Below the pieces are notes generated by a model. That model worked only from the letters and a program-made list of their open reading frames with translations, was not told the DNA's origin and did no database searches. The translations under genes and the position numbers were made by a program. Of a stretch of 64,000 nt of DNA, positions 15,073 to 26,483 are shown piece after piece (within the stretch, counting starts at the first letter, position 1; each line of letters begins with the position of its first letter). This DNA is from Mycolicibacterium diernhoferi (GTDB lineage: Bacteria; Actinomycetota; Actinomycetes; Mycobacteriales; Mycobacteriaceae). The stretch is from NCBI RefSeq assembly GCF_019456655.1, contig NZ_CP080332.1, positions 5,208,001 to 5,272,000 of the forward strand, in the 5' to 3' direction.

Positions 15073-16241
15073 CGCTCGCTCCCGTTGCACCGACGGCCCG
15101 ATCTGCCCTGCAGATCGGGCCGATCGCGTTGCAGAGTCCGGTGGTCCTCGCCCCGATGGCCGGTGTGACCAATGTCGCATTCCGCACGCTGTGCCGGGAA
15201 CTGGAGCTGGCCCGGGCCGGCACCGTCAGCGGCCTGTACGTGTGCGAGATGGTGACCGCCCGCGCGCTGGTCGAACGGCACCCGGTGACCATGCACATGA
15301 CCACCTTCGCCCCGGCGGAGTCCCCGCGGTCGTTGCAGCTCTACACCGTCGATCCGGAGACCACCTACGCCGCGGCGAAGATGATCGTCGATGAGAACAT
15401 GGCCGACCACATCGACATGAACTTCGGCTGCCCGGTACCCAAGGTGACCAAGCGCGGCGGCGGATCGGCACTGCCCTACAAACGCAGGCTGTTCGGCCGG
15501 ATCGTCGCCGCCGCGGTGCGGGCCACCGAAGGCACCGGCGTGCCGGTGACGGTGAAGTTCCGGGTCGGCATCGACGAACGGCACCTCACCTACCTGGACG
15601 CCGGCCGGATCGCCGAGGCCGAGGGTGCGGCCGCGGTGGCTCTGCATGCCCGCACCGCCGCTCAGCGGTACTCCGGCAGCGCCGACTGGAGCCGGATCGG
15701 CGAGCTCAAAGAGCACGTCACCAGCATCCCGGTGCTCGGCAACGGGGACATCTTCGACGCCGCCGACGCGCAGGCCATGATGGCGCAGACGGGTTGCGAC
15801 GGCGTCGTCATCGGCCGCGGCTGCCTGGGCCGGCCGTGGCTGTTCGCCGAACTGTCCGACGCGTTCAACGGCCGGCCGATCACGACCCCGCCGACGCTCG
15901 GTGAGGTCGCCGAGATCATGCGCAGGCACGGGAAACTGCTGGCCGACCACTTCGGCGAGGACAAGGGCATGCGCGATATGCGCAAGCACATCGCCTGGTA
16001 CCTGCACGGTTTCCCGGCCGGTGCCGATCTGCGCCGGGCATTGGCCCTGGTCAAAACGCTGGACGAGCTGGATGCGCTGCTCGGCGAACTCGACGCCGAC
16101 GTGCCCTTCCCGGAGGTGGCCGGTGGCCCGCGCGGCCGCCAAGGCTCCCCCGGGTCGGTGAGCCTGCCCGAGGGCTGGCTCGACGATCCCGACGATCTGA
16201 CGGTGCCGGTGGCCGCCGATGTGATGAATTCGGGTGGGTGA
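15069..16241 (+). CDS. dus: tRNA-dihydrouridine synthase (DusB/NifR3 family)
   Basis: A 390-residue FMN enzyme that reduces uridine to dihydrouridine in tRNA D loops. The TIM-barrel start LAPMAGVTNVAFRTLC near residue 27 and the catalytic Cys121 in DMNFGCPVPKVTKRGGGSAL are intact. FMN-phosphate residues follow in IPVLGNGDIF and GVVIGRGCLGRPW. The C-terminal helical RNA-binding domain contains MRKHIAWYLHGFP. It overlaps desA1 by 4 nt, as in M. tuberculosis where the homologue (Rv0823c) follows desA1. Confidence 0.95.
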   Translation: MTLAPVAPTARSALQIGPIALQSPVVLAPMAGVTNVAFRTLCRELELARAGTVSGLYVCEMVTARALVERHPVTMHMTTFAPAESPRSLQLYTVDPETTYAAAKMIVDENMADHIDMNFGCPVPKVTKRGGGSALPYKRRLFGRIVAAAVRATEGTGVPVTVKFRVGIDERHLTYLDAGRIAEAEGAAAVALHARTAAQRYSGSADWSRIGELKEHVTSIPVLGNGDIFDAADAQAMMAQTGCDGVVIGRGCLGRPWLFAELSDAFNGRPITTPPTLGEVAEIMRRHGKLLADHFGEDKGMRDMRKHIAWYLHGFPAGADLRRALALVKTLDELDALLGELDADVPFPEVAGGPRGRQGSPGSVSLPEGWLDDPDDLTVPVAADVMNSGG

Positions 16242-16324
16242 TCGGAGATCTTCCCGAAATCGCGCCGTCACGCCCTCGAGCTGGCCTGTTCCCAGCTTGT
16301 CTCAGTACGATGAGAGACCACTTG

Positions 16325-16350
16325 ACCGGGCTCCGGTGGCGGAGCCCGGT
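16325..16350 (+). terminator. 10-bp perfect hairpin between dus and the LCP gene
   Basis: ACCGGGCTCC-GGTGGC-GGAGCCCGGT is a perfect stem with a 6-nt loop. It may end the desA1-dus transcript. If the TACGAT at 16310-16315 is a -10 box, it would instead lie in the 5' leader of the LCP gene. No T tract follows. Confidence 0.5.
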
Positions 16351-16451
16351 GCACTGCTGCTAAAAGAAACGGATGTGCCTTTTCTGCGGCGCAGACCACG
16401 ATCGTGCGCAACGGCGCGCACGTCCCCACGAACCGCGAAGGCCGGTAGGAC

Positions 16452-18503
16452 ATGAGTGACGGCGAAAACGCCACTCCTGGCCGGCCCGACCGCGCCTCCG
16501 GCACCGGGGACGAGAACACGGGCGACGACAACCCCTGGCTTACCCGAACCCCGAGACCGGCACCAGGCGCCACGCCGTGGGAACGGGCCGCCGGGGCGCT
16601 GCCGCCCGGCCCGCGAGCCGATGCAGCCGGCACCGGCAACCACACCGACGGCATCACCGTCGCCGACCTGATCGCCAAGTTGGACGCCGACCTGCCCACC
16701 GGCGGTCGTGCCGCCCGGCGCCGGGCAGAACAGCGGGCCGACGAGAAAGCCGAAGCGGAGCCCGGCCCCGAACCTGCGGCCGCCGCACCCGCCGAGCCCG
16801 TCGAGGCGGTGATCTTCGAACCCCACCCCGACCCGGCGGACGACCCGGTCACCGAGATCATGGTGCTGCCCTCGGCGTACGCCTCCGAGCTGCCCGACCT
16901 GGGTGCGGACCGGTCATTGCACCCGCTGCACACCGCACGGCCGGCACCTGCCGGCCACCACACCGCACGCAACATCGGACGCGTCGCCGCCGCGATCCTC
17001 GCGACGTGTGCGCTGCTGCTGACCGGTGGCGCCTGGCAGTGGCAGTCGATGAAGAACAACAGCCTCAACCAGGTCGCGGCGCTGGACCCGAACTCACGCG
17101 ACATCCTGGACCCCAACGCGCAGTTCGGCGACGAGAACTTCCTGATCGTCGGCACCGACAGCCGGATCGGCCAGAACAGCGAGATCGGGGCCGGCACCAC
17201 CGACGACGCCGCCGGCGCACGCTCGGACACCATCATGCTGGTCAACATCCCGGCCGACCGCCAACGGGTTGTGGCCGTGTCCTTCCCCCGTGATCTGGCG
17301 ATCACGCCGATCAAGTGCGAACCGTGGGATCCCGAAACCGGGGCGTACGGCCCGATCACCGACGAAGAATCACCGATGTACGGGCTGGAAGAGGCCTGGA
17401 CCGAGACCAAGCTCAACTCCGCCTACGCCGTCGGCGGACCCAAGTGCCTGGTGAAGGTGATCCAGAAGCTCTCCGGCCTGTCGGTGAACCGGTTCATGGC
17501 CGTCGACTTCACCGGCTTCGCCAGGATGGTCGACGCGCTCGGCGGCGTCGAGGTGTGCACCACCACCCCGCTGGAGGACTACGAGCTGGGCACCGTGCTG
17601 GCGACGGCCGGCCGGCAGACCGTCGACGGCCACACCGCGCTGAACTACGTGCGGGCCCGGCAGGTCACCACCGAGGTCAACGGCGACTACGGCCGGATCA
17701 AGCGCCAGCAACTGTTCCTGTCCTCGCTGCTGCGCTCGCTGATCTCCAAAGAGGTGTTCTTCAGCCTGTCCAAGCTCAACAACGTGGTGAACATGTTCAT
17801 CGAGGACAGCTACGTCGACAACATCAAGACCAAGGATCTCGTCGACCTCGGCCAGTCCGTGCAGGGCGTCAACGCCGGGCGGATCACCTTCGTCACCGTG
17901 CCCACCACCGGCTATGCCGACGACTGGGGGAACGAACAGCCGCGCGTCGACGATATGGCCGCGCTGTTCCAGGCCATCATCAACGACGATCCGCTGCCCG
18001 AGGAACGCAACGCCGACGACACCCCGGTGCCCCAGACCCCCGAATCGGGCAGCAGCGCAACCGGTCCCGATGACGAGGTGGGCGAACTGGTGGACGCGGT
18101 GGCCACCGACCCGGGCGAGGTGACCGTGCGGGTGTCCAACTCGACCGGCGAGTCGGGGCTGGCCGGCAGTGCCGCCGACGTGCTGGCCCAGCACGGGTTC
18201 AACATCGAGACCCCCGACGACTACCCCGGCCCGCTGGAGTCGACGACGGTGTTCTTCTCCGCCGGCAACGAGCAGGCCGCCGCCACCGTCGCCTCGTCGT
18301 TCCACCACGCCGACATCGAGCAGGTGACCGGGCTCGGGGATGTGGTGCGGGTGGTGCTGGGCACCGATTTCAGCGCCGTCACCCCGCCGTCGCCGAGCGG
18401 ATCGACCGTGCAGGTGCATCTGGTGCGCGGGACCAGCAGCGAACCCACCGAACTCCCCGAGGATCTCACCGTCACCAACGCAGCCGATACGACCTGCGAA
18501 TAG
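16452..18503 (+). CDS. LytR-CpsA-Psr (LCP) family protein with LytR_C domain
   Basis: A 683-residue membrane-anchored protein. A disordered cytoplasmic region (1-175, rich in Pro, Ala and acidic residues) is followed by one membrane helix at about 177-194. The LCP catalytic domain (about 228-500) has FLIVGTDSR, RSDTIMLVNI, VVAVSFPRDL and TALNYVRAR. A C-terminal LytR_C domain occupies about 570-660. LCP enzymes attach arabinogalactan to peptidoglycan in mycobacteria. The length matches the M. tuberculosis homologue Rv0822c (about 684). It is followed by phoU, which has its own promoter. Confidence 0.92.
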   Translation: MSDGENATPGRPDRASGTGDENTGDDNPWLTRTPRPAPGATPWERAAGALPPGPRADAAGTGNHTDGITVADLIAKLDADLPTGGRAARRRAEQRADEKAEAEPGPEPAAAAPAEPVEAVIFEPHPDPADDPVTEIMVLPSAYASELPDLGADRSLHPLHTARPAPAGHHTARNIGRVAAAILATCALLLTGGAWQWQSMKNNSLNQVAALDPNSRDILDPNAQFGDENFLIVGTDSRIGQNSEIGAGTTDDAAGARSDTIMLVNIPADRQRVVAVSFPRDLAITPIKCEPWDPETGAYGPITDEESPMYGLEEAWTETKLNSAYAVGGPKCLVKVIQKLSGLSVNRFMAVDFTGFARMVDALGGVEVCTTTPLEDYELGTVLATAGRQTVDGHTALNYVRARQVTTEVNGDYGRIKRQQLFLSSLLRSLISKEVFFSLSKLNNVVNMFIEDSYVDNIKTKDLVDLGQSVQGVNAGRITFVTVPTTGYADDWGNEQPRVDDMAALFQAIINDDPLPEERNADDTPVPQTPESGSSATGPDDEVGELVDAVATDPGEVTVRVSNSTGESGLAGSAADVLAQHGFNIETPDDYPGPLESTTVFFSAGNEQAAATVASSFHHADIEQVTGLGDVVRVVLGTDFSAVTPPSPSGSTVQVHLVRGTSSEPTELPEDLTVTNAADTTCE

Positions 18504-18529
18504 TCCGGGCCCACCGGCGAGGAAAGGGC

Positions 18530-18547
18530 ATTCACCTTTCGTTCATC
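18530..18547 (+). promoter_or_regulatory. Pho-type box (7-4-7 direct repeat) upstream of phoU
   Basis: ATTCACC-TTTC-GTTCATC is a 7-bp direct repeat with a 4-bp spacer. It matches the GTTCACC-like unit of actinobacterial PhoP boxes and the 11-bp periodicity of OmpR-type regulators. It ends 32 bp before the TAAGGT -10 box, a distance nearly the same as at pstS. Confidence 0.65.
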
Positions 18548-18579
18548 TGTGGCATCGTGACCCCCGGGCCCGGCAAACG

Positions 18580-18585
18580 TAAGGT
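18580..18585 (+). promoter_or_regulatory. -10 box TAAGGT for a leaderless phoU transcript
   Basis: TAAGGT fits TANNNT and ends 6 nt before the phoU ATG (18592), so transcription should start at or next to the A of ATG. There is no Shine-Dalgarno sequence between them, which supports leaderless translation. Confidence 0.6.
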
Positions 18586-18591
18586 AGTTCC

Positions 18592-19260
18592 ATGCGTACT
18601 GCGTATCAAGAACAGCTGTCTTCCTTGACCGTTCAACTCGGTGAGATGTGCGATCTCGCCGGGCAGGCCATGGAACACGCTACTCAAGCCCTGCTGCAGG
18701 CCGATCTGGCGCTCGCCGAGCAGGTCATCACCGATCACGAACGCATCACCGAGATCAGCGTGCGCGCCGAGGAGGCCGCCTTCAAGTTGCTGGCCCTGCA
18801 GGGACCGGTGGCCGGTGACCTGCGCGCCATCGTCAGCGGCATCCAGATCGTCGCCGATATCGACCGGATGGGCGCCCTGGCCCTGCACGTCGCCAAGATC
18901 GCCCGCCGCCGCCACCCCCAGCACACCCTGCCCGAAGAGGTCAACGGCTACTTCGCCGAAATGGGTCGGGTGGCAGTCGAATTGAGCCGCAGCGCGCAGG
19001 AGGTTCTGGACACCCTGGACCCGGAGAAGGCCGCCCGGATCCGCGAGGAAGACGATGCGATGGACGATCTGCACCGTCACCTGTTCTCGGTGCTGATGGA
19101 CAAGGACTGGAAGCACGGCGTCACCGCCGCGGTCGACGTCACGTTGCTGAGCCGGTTCTACGAGCGGTTCGCCGACCACGCCGTGGAGGTGGCCCGGCGG
19201 GTGATCTTCACCGCGACCGGCTCGTTCCCCGAGGACCAGCCCTTCGTGGAGCCGCGCTGA
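18592..19260 (+). CDS. phoU: phosphate uptake regulator PhoU
   Basis: A 222-residue all-helical protein made of two PhoU three-helix repeats (about 8-95 and 115-205). The family signs are [24 protein letters not shown] and the metal-binding-type acidic stretches [24 protein letters not shown] and [15 protein letters not shown]. PhoU damps the SenX3-RegX3 phosphate response and Pst transport. It is convergent with pstB, separated by a bidirectional terminator. A Pho-type repeat upstream suggests feedback control by the regulator it inhibits. Confidence 0.95.
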   Translation: MRTAYQEQLSSLTVQLGEMCDLAGQAMEHATQALLQADLALAEQVITDHERITEISVRAEEAAFKLLALQGPVAGDLRAIVSGIQIVADIDRMGALALHVAKIARRRHPQHTLPEEVNGYFAEMGRVAVELSRSAQEVLDTLDPEKAARIREEDDAMDDLHRHLFSVLMDKDWKHGVTAAVDVTLLSRFYERFADHAVEVARRVIFTATGSFPEDQPFVEPR

Positions 19261-19274
19261 TTCGTCCGCGCATA

Positions 19275-19314
19275 CGAAAACTGCCCCGGAACCTCGGTTC
19301 TGGGGCAGTTTTCG
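19275..19314. terminator. strong bidirectional terminator between phoU and pstB
   Basis: A 40-bp inverted repeat: CGAAAACTGCCCC pairs with GGGGCAGTTTTCG, and an inner stem GAACC/GGTTC closes the loop with one mismatch. It has A and T tracts at its ends, so it works as an intrinsic terminator for both convergent operons. Confidence 0.9.
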
Positions 19315-19326
19315 TGTGACCGGTGC

Positions 19327-20103
19327 TCAGCCGAAGCGTCCCGAGATGTAATCCTCGGTGGCCTTCTGGGTGGGGTTGGAGAAGATCTTCTCGGTGTCGT
19401 CGATCTCGATGAGCTTGCCCGGCTTGCCGGTGGCCTCGAGGTTGAAGAACGCGGTCTGATCGCTGACCCGGGCGGCCTGCTGCATGTTGTGCGTGACGAT
19501 GACGATGGTGAAGTCCTGCTTGAGCGTTGCGATCAGATCCTCGATCGCCAGCGTGGAGATCGGGTCCAGCGCCGAGCACGGCTCGTCCATCAGCAGCACA
19601 TCGGGCTGCACGGCGATGGCGCGGGCGATGCACAGACGCTGTTGCTGACCGCCGGAAAGACCGCCGCCGGGCTTGTCGAGGCGGTCCTTGACCTCATTCC
19701 ACAGGTTGGCGCCCTTGAGCGAGCGCTCCGCGACCTCGTCGAGGGTCTTCTTGTTGCGCACACCCTGCAGCTTCAGACCGGCCACCACGTTGTCGCGAAT
19801 CGACATGGTGGGGAACGGATTCGGGCGCTGGAAGACCATCCCGATGGTCTTACGCACGCCCACCGGGTCGACGCCGGCCCCGTAGATGTCCTCACCGTCG
19901 AGCAGCACCGAACCCTCGACGCGGGCACCGGGGATGACCTCGTGCATGCGGTTCAGGGTGCGCAGCACGGTGGACTTACCGCAGCCCGACGGGCCGATGA
20001 AGGCGGTGACGCTGCGCGGTTCCACCGACAACGAGACACCCGACACCGCGTGGAAGGCGCCGTAGTAGATGTTGACGTCTTTCAGGTCGAGACGCTTGGC
20101 CAT
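19327..20103 (-). CDS. pstB: phosphate ABC transporter ATP-binding protein PstB
   Basis: A 258-residue ATPase. Walker A is GPSGCGKST (37-45), the Q-loop is FQRPNPFP (about 91-98), the signature is LSGGQQQR (149-156), Walker B is LLMDEP (170-175), and the switch His lies in [16 protein letters not shown] and the [14 protein letters not shown] insertion are PstB-specific. It is the last gene of pstSCAB, 12 nt after pstA, and powers high-affinity phosphate import. M. tuberculosis keeps only the corresponding gene (phoT) at this locus, as I recall. Confidence 0.96.
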   Translation of the reverse strand: MAKRLDLKDVNIYYGAFHAVSGVSLSVEPRSVTAFIGPSGCGKSTVLRTLNRMHEVIPGARVEGSVLLDGEDIYGAGVDPVGVRKTIGMVFQRPNPFPTMSIRDNVVAGLKLQGVRNKKTLDEVAERSLKGANLWNEVKDRLDKPGGGLSGGQQQRLCIARAIAVQPDVLLMDEPCSALDPISTLAIEDLIATLKQDFTIVIVTHNMQQAARVSDQTAFFNLEATGKPGKLIEIDDTEKIFSNPTQKATEDYISGRFG

Positions 20104-20115
20104 GTCTGTGACTCC

Positions 20116-21048
20116 TCAGAGCTTCTTGGGGGCAAAGAATTTGGCGATGAACCGCGCGCCGACGTTGAGCGCTGCGATGAGGACCACCAGGGTGAGGGCG
20201 GCGCCCCACAGGCGGTCCGTCGGAACCGGGTTGGCACCGGCGCCGGCCGAGGTCTGATCGAACATCATGCCGGGCAGTGACCCCATGAAACCGCTCAGCA
20301 TGTCGAAGTTCATCGCCTGGGCGTAGCCCACCAGGATCAGCAGCGGCGCGGTCTCGCCCATCACGCGGGCCAGCGACAACAGGATGCCGGTGACGATGCC
20401 CGACAGCGCGGTGGGCACCACGATCGCCGAGATGGTCTTCCACTTCGGTACGCCCAGCGCATAACTCGCCTCACGCAGGTCCATCGGCACGATCCTCAGC
20501 ATCTCCTCGGTGGAGCGCACGATGACCGGGATCATCAACAGCACCAGGGACAGCGACACCGCAAGGCCGGACCGCTGGAAGCCCAGGGTGGCCACCCACA
20601 GCGCGTAGATGAACAGCGCCGCGACGATGGAGGGCACACCGGTGAGGATGTCGACCATGAAGGTGGTCACCTTGCCCAGCCGGGTCCCGCCGCCGTACTC
20701 CACCAGATAGATGCCGACGAAGACACCGACCGGGATGGAGATCGCCGCACAGACCGCGGCCTGTAGCAGCGACCCGACGATGGCGTGATAGGCGCCGCCA
20801 CCGGCCGCAAACGCGGTCATGCCCGACTGCGAGTTGGTCCACCAGGTGCTGTCGAGCACCACGCCGATGCCCTTGGCGACGACGGTGTAGAGCACCCACA
20901 CCAGCGGTACCAGCGCGACCACCACGGAGGCGGTGACCAGGACGGTGGCGATGTTGTCGGTGATCTTGCGGCGCAGGCTCACGCCCTGGAAGGTGGCCGC
21001 CTTGACCGGCTGGTCCAGGACGGCCGCCGAGGAGTCGGAAGGGGTCAT
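20116..21048 (-). CDS. pstA: phosphate ABC transporter permease PstA
   Basis: A 310-residue permease with six membrane helices. It has the cytoplasmic EAA loop ([27 protein letters not shown]), which docks on PstB, and the family segment [24 protein letters not shown]. The start at 21048 overlaps the pstC stop (ATGA), so the two permease subunits are translationally coupled. The membrane partner of PstC in the phosphate pump. Confidence 0.95.
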   Translation of the reverse strand: MTPSDSSAAVLDQPVKAATFQGVSLRRKITDNIATVLVTASVVVALVPLVWVLYTVVAKGIGVVLDSTWWTNSQSGMTAFAAGGGAYHAIVGSLLQAAVCAAISIPVGVFVGIYLVEYGGGTRLGKVTTFMVDILTGVPSIVAALFIYALWVATLGFQRSGLAVSLSLVLLMIPVIVRSTEEMLRIVPMDLREASYALGVPKWKTISAIVVPTALSGIVTGILLSLARVMGETAPLLILVGYAQAMNFDMLSGFMGSLPGMMFDQTSAGAGANPVPTDRLWGAALTLVVLIAALNVGARFIAKFFAPKKL

Positions 21049-22118
21049 GATGCGGACCGGTCCTTTCCGGAGACCGCGGCGCGGGCCAGCGAGTTCACCA
21101 CGAACGTGAGGATGAACAGCACCAGGCCTGCCGCGATGTATGCGCCGGCCTTGTACTGGTCGTTGAATTCCGATGCCGCGGAGGCGATCTTGCTGGCGAA
21201 GGTGAACCCGCCGTCGAACAGGGACCAGCCGAATGCGGACTGGGTGCCCCGCAGGATGATCAGCAGGGCGATCGTCTCACCGAGCGCACGCCCCAGACCG
21301 AGCATGGCGCCGCTGATGTAGCCGGACATCCCGAACGGCAGCACCGTGGTCCGCACGACCTCCCAGCGGGTGGCGCCCAGCGCCAGCGCCGCCTCGATCT
21401 GGCCGCGCGGTGTCTGGACGAACACCTCGCGGGTGACGGCGGTGATGATCGGCAGGATCATCACCGCCAGCACGATGCCCGCGGTGAAGATGGTGCCGCC
21501 GCCCGCCACCGACGCGTTGCCGGTGGAGAACAGGAACAGCCAGCTCAGATTCTCGTTGAGCCACACCGCCACCGGCTTGATCGCCGGCGCGAGGATGTAC
21601 AGCCCCCACACGCCGTAGATGATCGACGGTACGGCGGCCAGCAGATCCACCATGTAGGCCAGCGGCCCCTTGACCCGCTTGTGCGCGTAGTTGGTCAGGT
21701 AGATCGCGATACCCAGCGCCACCGGCATGGCCAGGATCAGGGCGAACACCGAGACGAACACCGTCACCTGGAGCAGGTCCAGGATGCCGAAATGCATCGC
21801 CGAGGTGTCGGTGGTGATCCAGTTGCCGCCGTAGAGGAAGAAGTTCTCCTCGTTGCGCCGCAGGGCCGGAACCGCCCGCCACATCAGGAAGATCGCGATC
21901 GCGGCGATGATCGCGATGACGAGGACGCCGGACCCGGTGGCCGCTCCGCCGAAGAGGCGGTCGCCGAGGCGCACACCGGCGTTCCTCGACGGGTTCGTCG
22001 AGATCGGGGTGGGCTCGGGGAAGGGTGCGGCCAGCGCCTCACCCGACCCGGAGTCGGATGGATTCGGAATAGTCACGGAGTTACCGTCGGAACCCTTCTC
22101 GATGCCTTGATACGTCAT
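21045..22118 (-). CDS. pstC: phosphate ABC transporter permease PstC
   Basis: A 357-residue permease. A ~60-residue disordered N-terminus is followed by about six helices, the PstC segment [22 protein letters not shown] and the EAA loop [28 protein letters not shown]. It overlaps pstA by 4 nt and lies 48 nt after pstS. The long spacer from pstS allows more of the binding protein to be made than of the permease, a pattern usual for Pst operons. Confidence 0.95.
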   Translation of the reverse strand: MTYQGIEKGSDGNSVTIPNPSDSGSGEALAAPFPEPTPISTNPSRNAGVRLGDRLFGGAATGSGVLVIAIIAAIAIFLMWRAVPALRRNEENFFLYGGNWITTDTSAMHFGILDLLQVTVFVSVFALILAMPVALGIAIYLTNYAHKRVKGPLAYMVDLLAAVPSIIYGVWGLYILAPAIKPVAVWLNENLSWLFLFSTGNASVAGGGTIFTAGIVLAVMILPIITAVTREVFVQTPRGQIEAALALGATRWEVVRTTVLPFGMSGYISGAMLGLGRALGETIALLIILRGTQSAFGWSLFDGGFTFASKIASAASEFNDQYKAGAYIAAGLVLFILTFVVNSLARAAVSGKDRSAS

Positions 22119-22166
22119 ACGGTTGCCGCACCCATCCTCGCCTCGATGTCGCCGATGTGCCAGTGA

Positions 22167-23288
22167 CTAGGCGGCCGGCCCGATGGCCTCGATGGAGGTC
22201 AGCAGACGCTGCTTGAACTGGTCGGGCAGCGGCACATAGCCGGCGGCCGACAGCCCGCCCTGTCCGTCCTCGGCGGCGACCGTCAGGAAGGACCGCACCG
22301 CGGCGGCGGTCTCGGCGTCGTAGCCGTCCGAGCAGACGATGTTGTAGGTGGCCAGCACCAGCGGGTAGGCGCCGGCCTCCTTGATGCCGTAGAGCGAATC
22401 GAGGTCCAGCACAAGGTCATTGCCCTCACCGGAGATCTCGACGGCGTCGATCGCCTTGCCCGCCGACTCGTCGGTCAGCTCGACCGCACCGGCACCGGCG
22501 TCGATCTGGGCGTAAGGCAGACCGGCCTGATCGGCGAACCCCTTCTCCACGTAGCCGATGGCGCCGGGGGTCGCCTGCACCGCCTGGGCCACCCCGGCCG
22601 ACTTCTGCGCACCCTCGCCGGCGCCGCCCTGGAACTCGCTGCCGGCACCCTTGGTCCACGACTCGGGAGCCGCCGCCGTCAGATACTTCTGGAAGTTGTC
22701 GGTGGTGCCCGAGGAATCGGAACGGAAGATCGGGGTGATCGCCGTATCCGGCAGCGTCGCGCCCTCGTTCAGCGCCGCGATCGCCGGATCGTTCCATTTG
22801 GTGATCTGGCCCTGGAAGATCTTGGCCAGGGTGTCACCGTTGAGCACCAGCCCGTCGACGCCCTCGATGTTGTAGGCCATCGCGATCGGCCCGAAGACCA
22901 GCGGCAGGTGCCAGGCCGGGTTGCCGCCGCACCGCGCGGCGGCGGCGGCGATCTGGTCGTCCTTGAGCGCCGAGTCGGAGCCGGCGAAGTCGACGTTCGC
23001 GGCGATGAACTGCTCGCGGCCCGCACCGGAACCGGTCGGGTTGTAGGACAGGTTCTTGCCCGGGCAGGCCTGTCCCCACACCTGGTTGAACAGGGCGACG
23101 GCGTTCTGCTGCGCGGTCGAGCCCTCGGCGGTGACGGAGTTCTTGCCGCCGCAGTCCGCCCCGGACGCGGTGGAACCGGTGGCCGAACCGCTGCCCGCCG
23201 ACGGCGTGTTGTTGTCGCTACCGCACGCCGACAGCGTCAGCGCGGCGACCGCGGTCGCCGACAGGGCCAGGCCGATGTTGAGCTTCAC
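22167..23288 (-). CDS. pstS: phosphate-binding lipoprotein PstS
   Basis: A 373-residue periplasmic-binding protein. The lipoprotein signal ends LTLSAC with Cys22 as the lipid-modified residue. The mature part carries PstS phosphate-loop features: GSTAQQNAV, GSGAGREQFIA, ADFAGSD-like VDFAGSDSAL, RSDSSGTTDNFQKYL. I chose the GTG at 23288 (MKLNIGLALS after GAAAGTGGGA), not the frame start at 23318, because it gives a normal signal peptide. It is first in pstSCAB and has a Pho-type repeat upstream. Confidence 0.94.
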   Translation of the reverse strand: MKLNIGLALSATAVAALTLSACGSDNNTPSAGSGSATGSTASGADCGGKNSVTAEGSTAQQNAVALFNQVWGQACPGKNLSYNPTGSGAGREQFIAANVDFAGSDSALKDDQIAAAAARCGGNPAWHLPLVFGPIAMAYNIEGVDGLVLNGDTLAKIFQGQITKWNDPAIAALNEGATLPDTAITPIFRSDSSGTTDNFQKYLTAAAPESWTKGAGSEFQGGAGEGAQKSAGVAQAVQATPGAIGYVEKGFADQAGLPYAQIDAGAGAVELTDESAGKAIDAVEISGEGNDLVLDLDSLYGIKEAGAYPLVLATYNIVCSDGYDAETAAAVRSFLTVAAEDGQGGLSAAGYVPLPDQFKQRLLTSIEAIGPAA

Positions 23289-23326
23289 GAATCCCACTTT
23301 CAGTTGACGGCAACACACTCCCCGGC

Positions 23327-23332
23327 AACGTA
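23327..23332 (-). promoter_or_regulatory. -10 box TACGTT for pstSCAB
   Basis: On the minus strand TACGTT fits TANNNT and sits 31 bp downstream of the Pho-type repeat. Predicted transcription would start near 23320, giving a leader of about 30 nt with the GAAAGTGGGA ribosome-binding site. Confidence 0.5.
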
Positions 23333-23363
23333 TGCGGTGGTGGTGGACGGTCAGCAGCGCCGG

Positions 23364-23381
23364 TATGAACGGGAGGTGAAC
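23364..23381 (-). promoter_or_regulatory. Pho-type box (7-4-7 direct repeat) upstream of pstS
   Basis: On the minus strand GTTCACC-TCCC-GTTCATA is a 7-bp direct repeat with a 4-bp spacer. It has the same architecture and orientation as the repeat before phoU. It lies just upstream of a TACGTT -10 box and immediately after the mshD stop. RegX3 is the expected binder. Confidence 0.7.
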
Positions 23382-23389
23382 AGGTACAG

Positions 23390-25065
<1,676 letters not shown>

Positions 25066-25250
25066 AAGTTCCTCCAGCGTCCTGAATCATCCCCGGGACA
25101 TCGGTGTCGGAGGCAACTTCGGCGATTCATGGCTGACACGTGGCCGTTACGACCGACGATCGCACCACGATACCGTGCTACCTGCTGCTTAGCAGACCGG
25201 AACCACCAGGTGCCGGTCGAAGGTCTGCATTCGTGGGACAGAATGACCGG

Positions 25251-26048
25251 GTGCGCAAGCTGCTGACCGGTGCCCTGGCAACCATCGTCGCGGTCGTCGT
25301 GGGCGCCGTCGGCACGGATTTCGGTGCCGCCATCTATGCCGAGTACCGGCTGGCGCGCAGCGTCCGCACCGCCGCCCACCTGCACTTCGATCCGTGGGCG
25401 AGCATCCTGGGATTCCCGTTCATCAGCCAGGCCCGGGCGCACGAGTACCGCGAGATCGAGATCCGCGCCTCCGGGGTTCCGCACCCGGTGACCGGCAAGG
25501 TCTCGCTGGAGGCGACCCTGCACTCGATCGATCTGGCCGAGTCGACGTGGCTGATCGGGCCGGATGCCGCGCTGCCGGTCGGGACCGCCGAGAGCCGCAT
25601 CATCATCGACTCCACCCACGTCGGCCGGTTCATGGGCATCAAGGACCTGCTGGTCGAGGCGCCGCAGCGGGAGAGCAACGACGCCACCGGCGGGACCACC
25701 GAATCGGGCATCTCCAGCGGGGACGGTCTCATCTTCACCGGCACCCCGACGGCGGCGGATTTCGACACCCGGGTGAGTGTGTCGGTGGACATGACGATGG
25801 CCGGCCCGCACGACAGCACCATCGTGCTGACCGCGACCGGGGTGCTGACCGGGCCGGGTACCGCCGATGAAACGGTGCCCGAGGACAAGACAGCGGCGGT
25901 GCTCAAGGCGTTCAGTGCCCGGATCCCGGACCAACGGCTACCGTTCGGGGTAGCTCCCACCAGCGGCGGGGTCCGCGGGTCGGACATCATCGTGGAGGGC
26001 ATCGCGGAGGGACTGACCGTGCGCCTGGACGAGTTCAGACAGTCATGA
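25251..26048 (+). CDS. lmeA: LmeA-like DUF2993 phospholipid-binding protein
   Basis: A 265-residue cell-envelope protein with an N-terminal signal or anchor (KLLTGALATIVAVVVGAVG) and a DUF2993 domain (about 30-260: ASILGFPFISQARAHEYREIEI, IIDSTHVGRFMGIKDLL). The M. tuberculosis homologue at the same place (Rv0817c, LmeA) supports lipomannan mannan elongation and binds phospholipid. I chose GTG 25251; the frame extends to 25140 without a plausible ribosome-binding site. The stop overlaps the thioredoxin gene start (ATGA). Confidence 0.85.
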   Translation: MRKLLTGALATIVAVVVGAVGTDFGAAIYAEYRLARSVRTAAHLHFDPWASILGFPFISQARAHEYREIEIRASGVPHPVTGKVSLEATLHSIDLAESTWLIGPDAALPVGTAESRIIIDSTHVGRFMGIKDLLVEAPQRESNDATGGTTESGISSGDGLIFTGTPTAADFDTRVSVSVDMTMAGPHDSTIVLTATGVLTGPGTADETVPEDKTAAVLKAFSARIPDQRLPFGVAPTSGGVRGSDIIVEGIAEGLTVRLDEFRQS

Positions 26049-26467
26049 ACACCTCGCTGACGCTGGTGATCGTGATCGTGATCGCGGTCCTCGGCATCGG
26101 GTATCTCATCGGCAAGCTGATCACGCTGCGCTCGGGGATGATCCGGGCGGCGGCCGAAGCCTCCGACATCGACACCAGCGGCCTGGGCCTGTCCGCGACC
26201 GGACCGACGATCCTGCATTTCACCGCCGCCTGGTGCGGACCCTGTTCGGCGGTGCGGCGAGTGGTCGATCAGGTGTGTGCCGATGTTCCGGCGGTGGCCC
26301 ACGTCGAGATCGACATGGACGACAATCCCGAGGCGGCACGGCGACTTTCGGTGCTGTCCCTGCCGACCACCATCATCTTCGACGGCGACGGCCGGCCGCG
26401 GTACCGCACCACGGGCGTTCCCAAAGCCGCTGACCTGCGTTCCGCCCTCGAACCGCTATTGGCCTGA
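26045..26467 (+). CDS. membrane-anchored thioredoxin-like protein (ThiX-like)
   Basis: A 140-residue protein. One N-terminal membrane helix (residues 5-24, LTLVIVIVIAVLGIGYLIGK) is followed by a thioredoxin fold with the redox pair Cys64-Gly-Pro-Cys67 (HFTAAWCGPC) and the cis-proline loop SLPTTIIFD. It is coupled to lmeA by a 4-nt overlap and lies just before the sulfur operon. Topology places the thioredoxin domain probably outside the cytoplasm if the short N-terminus is inside. Homologue of Rv0816c. Confidence 0.9.
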   Translation: MNTSLTLVIVIVIAVLGIGYLIGKLITLRSGMIRAAAEASDIDTSGLGLSATGPTILHFTAAWCGPCSAVRRVVDQVCADVPAVAHVEIDMDDNPEAARRLSVLSLPTTIIFDGDGRPRYRTTGVPKAADLRSALEPLLA

Positions 26468-26483
26468 TCCCGGTGCCTACGGG

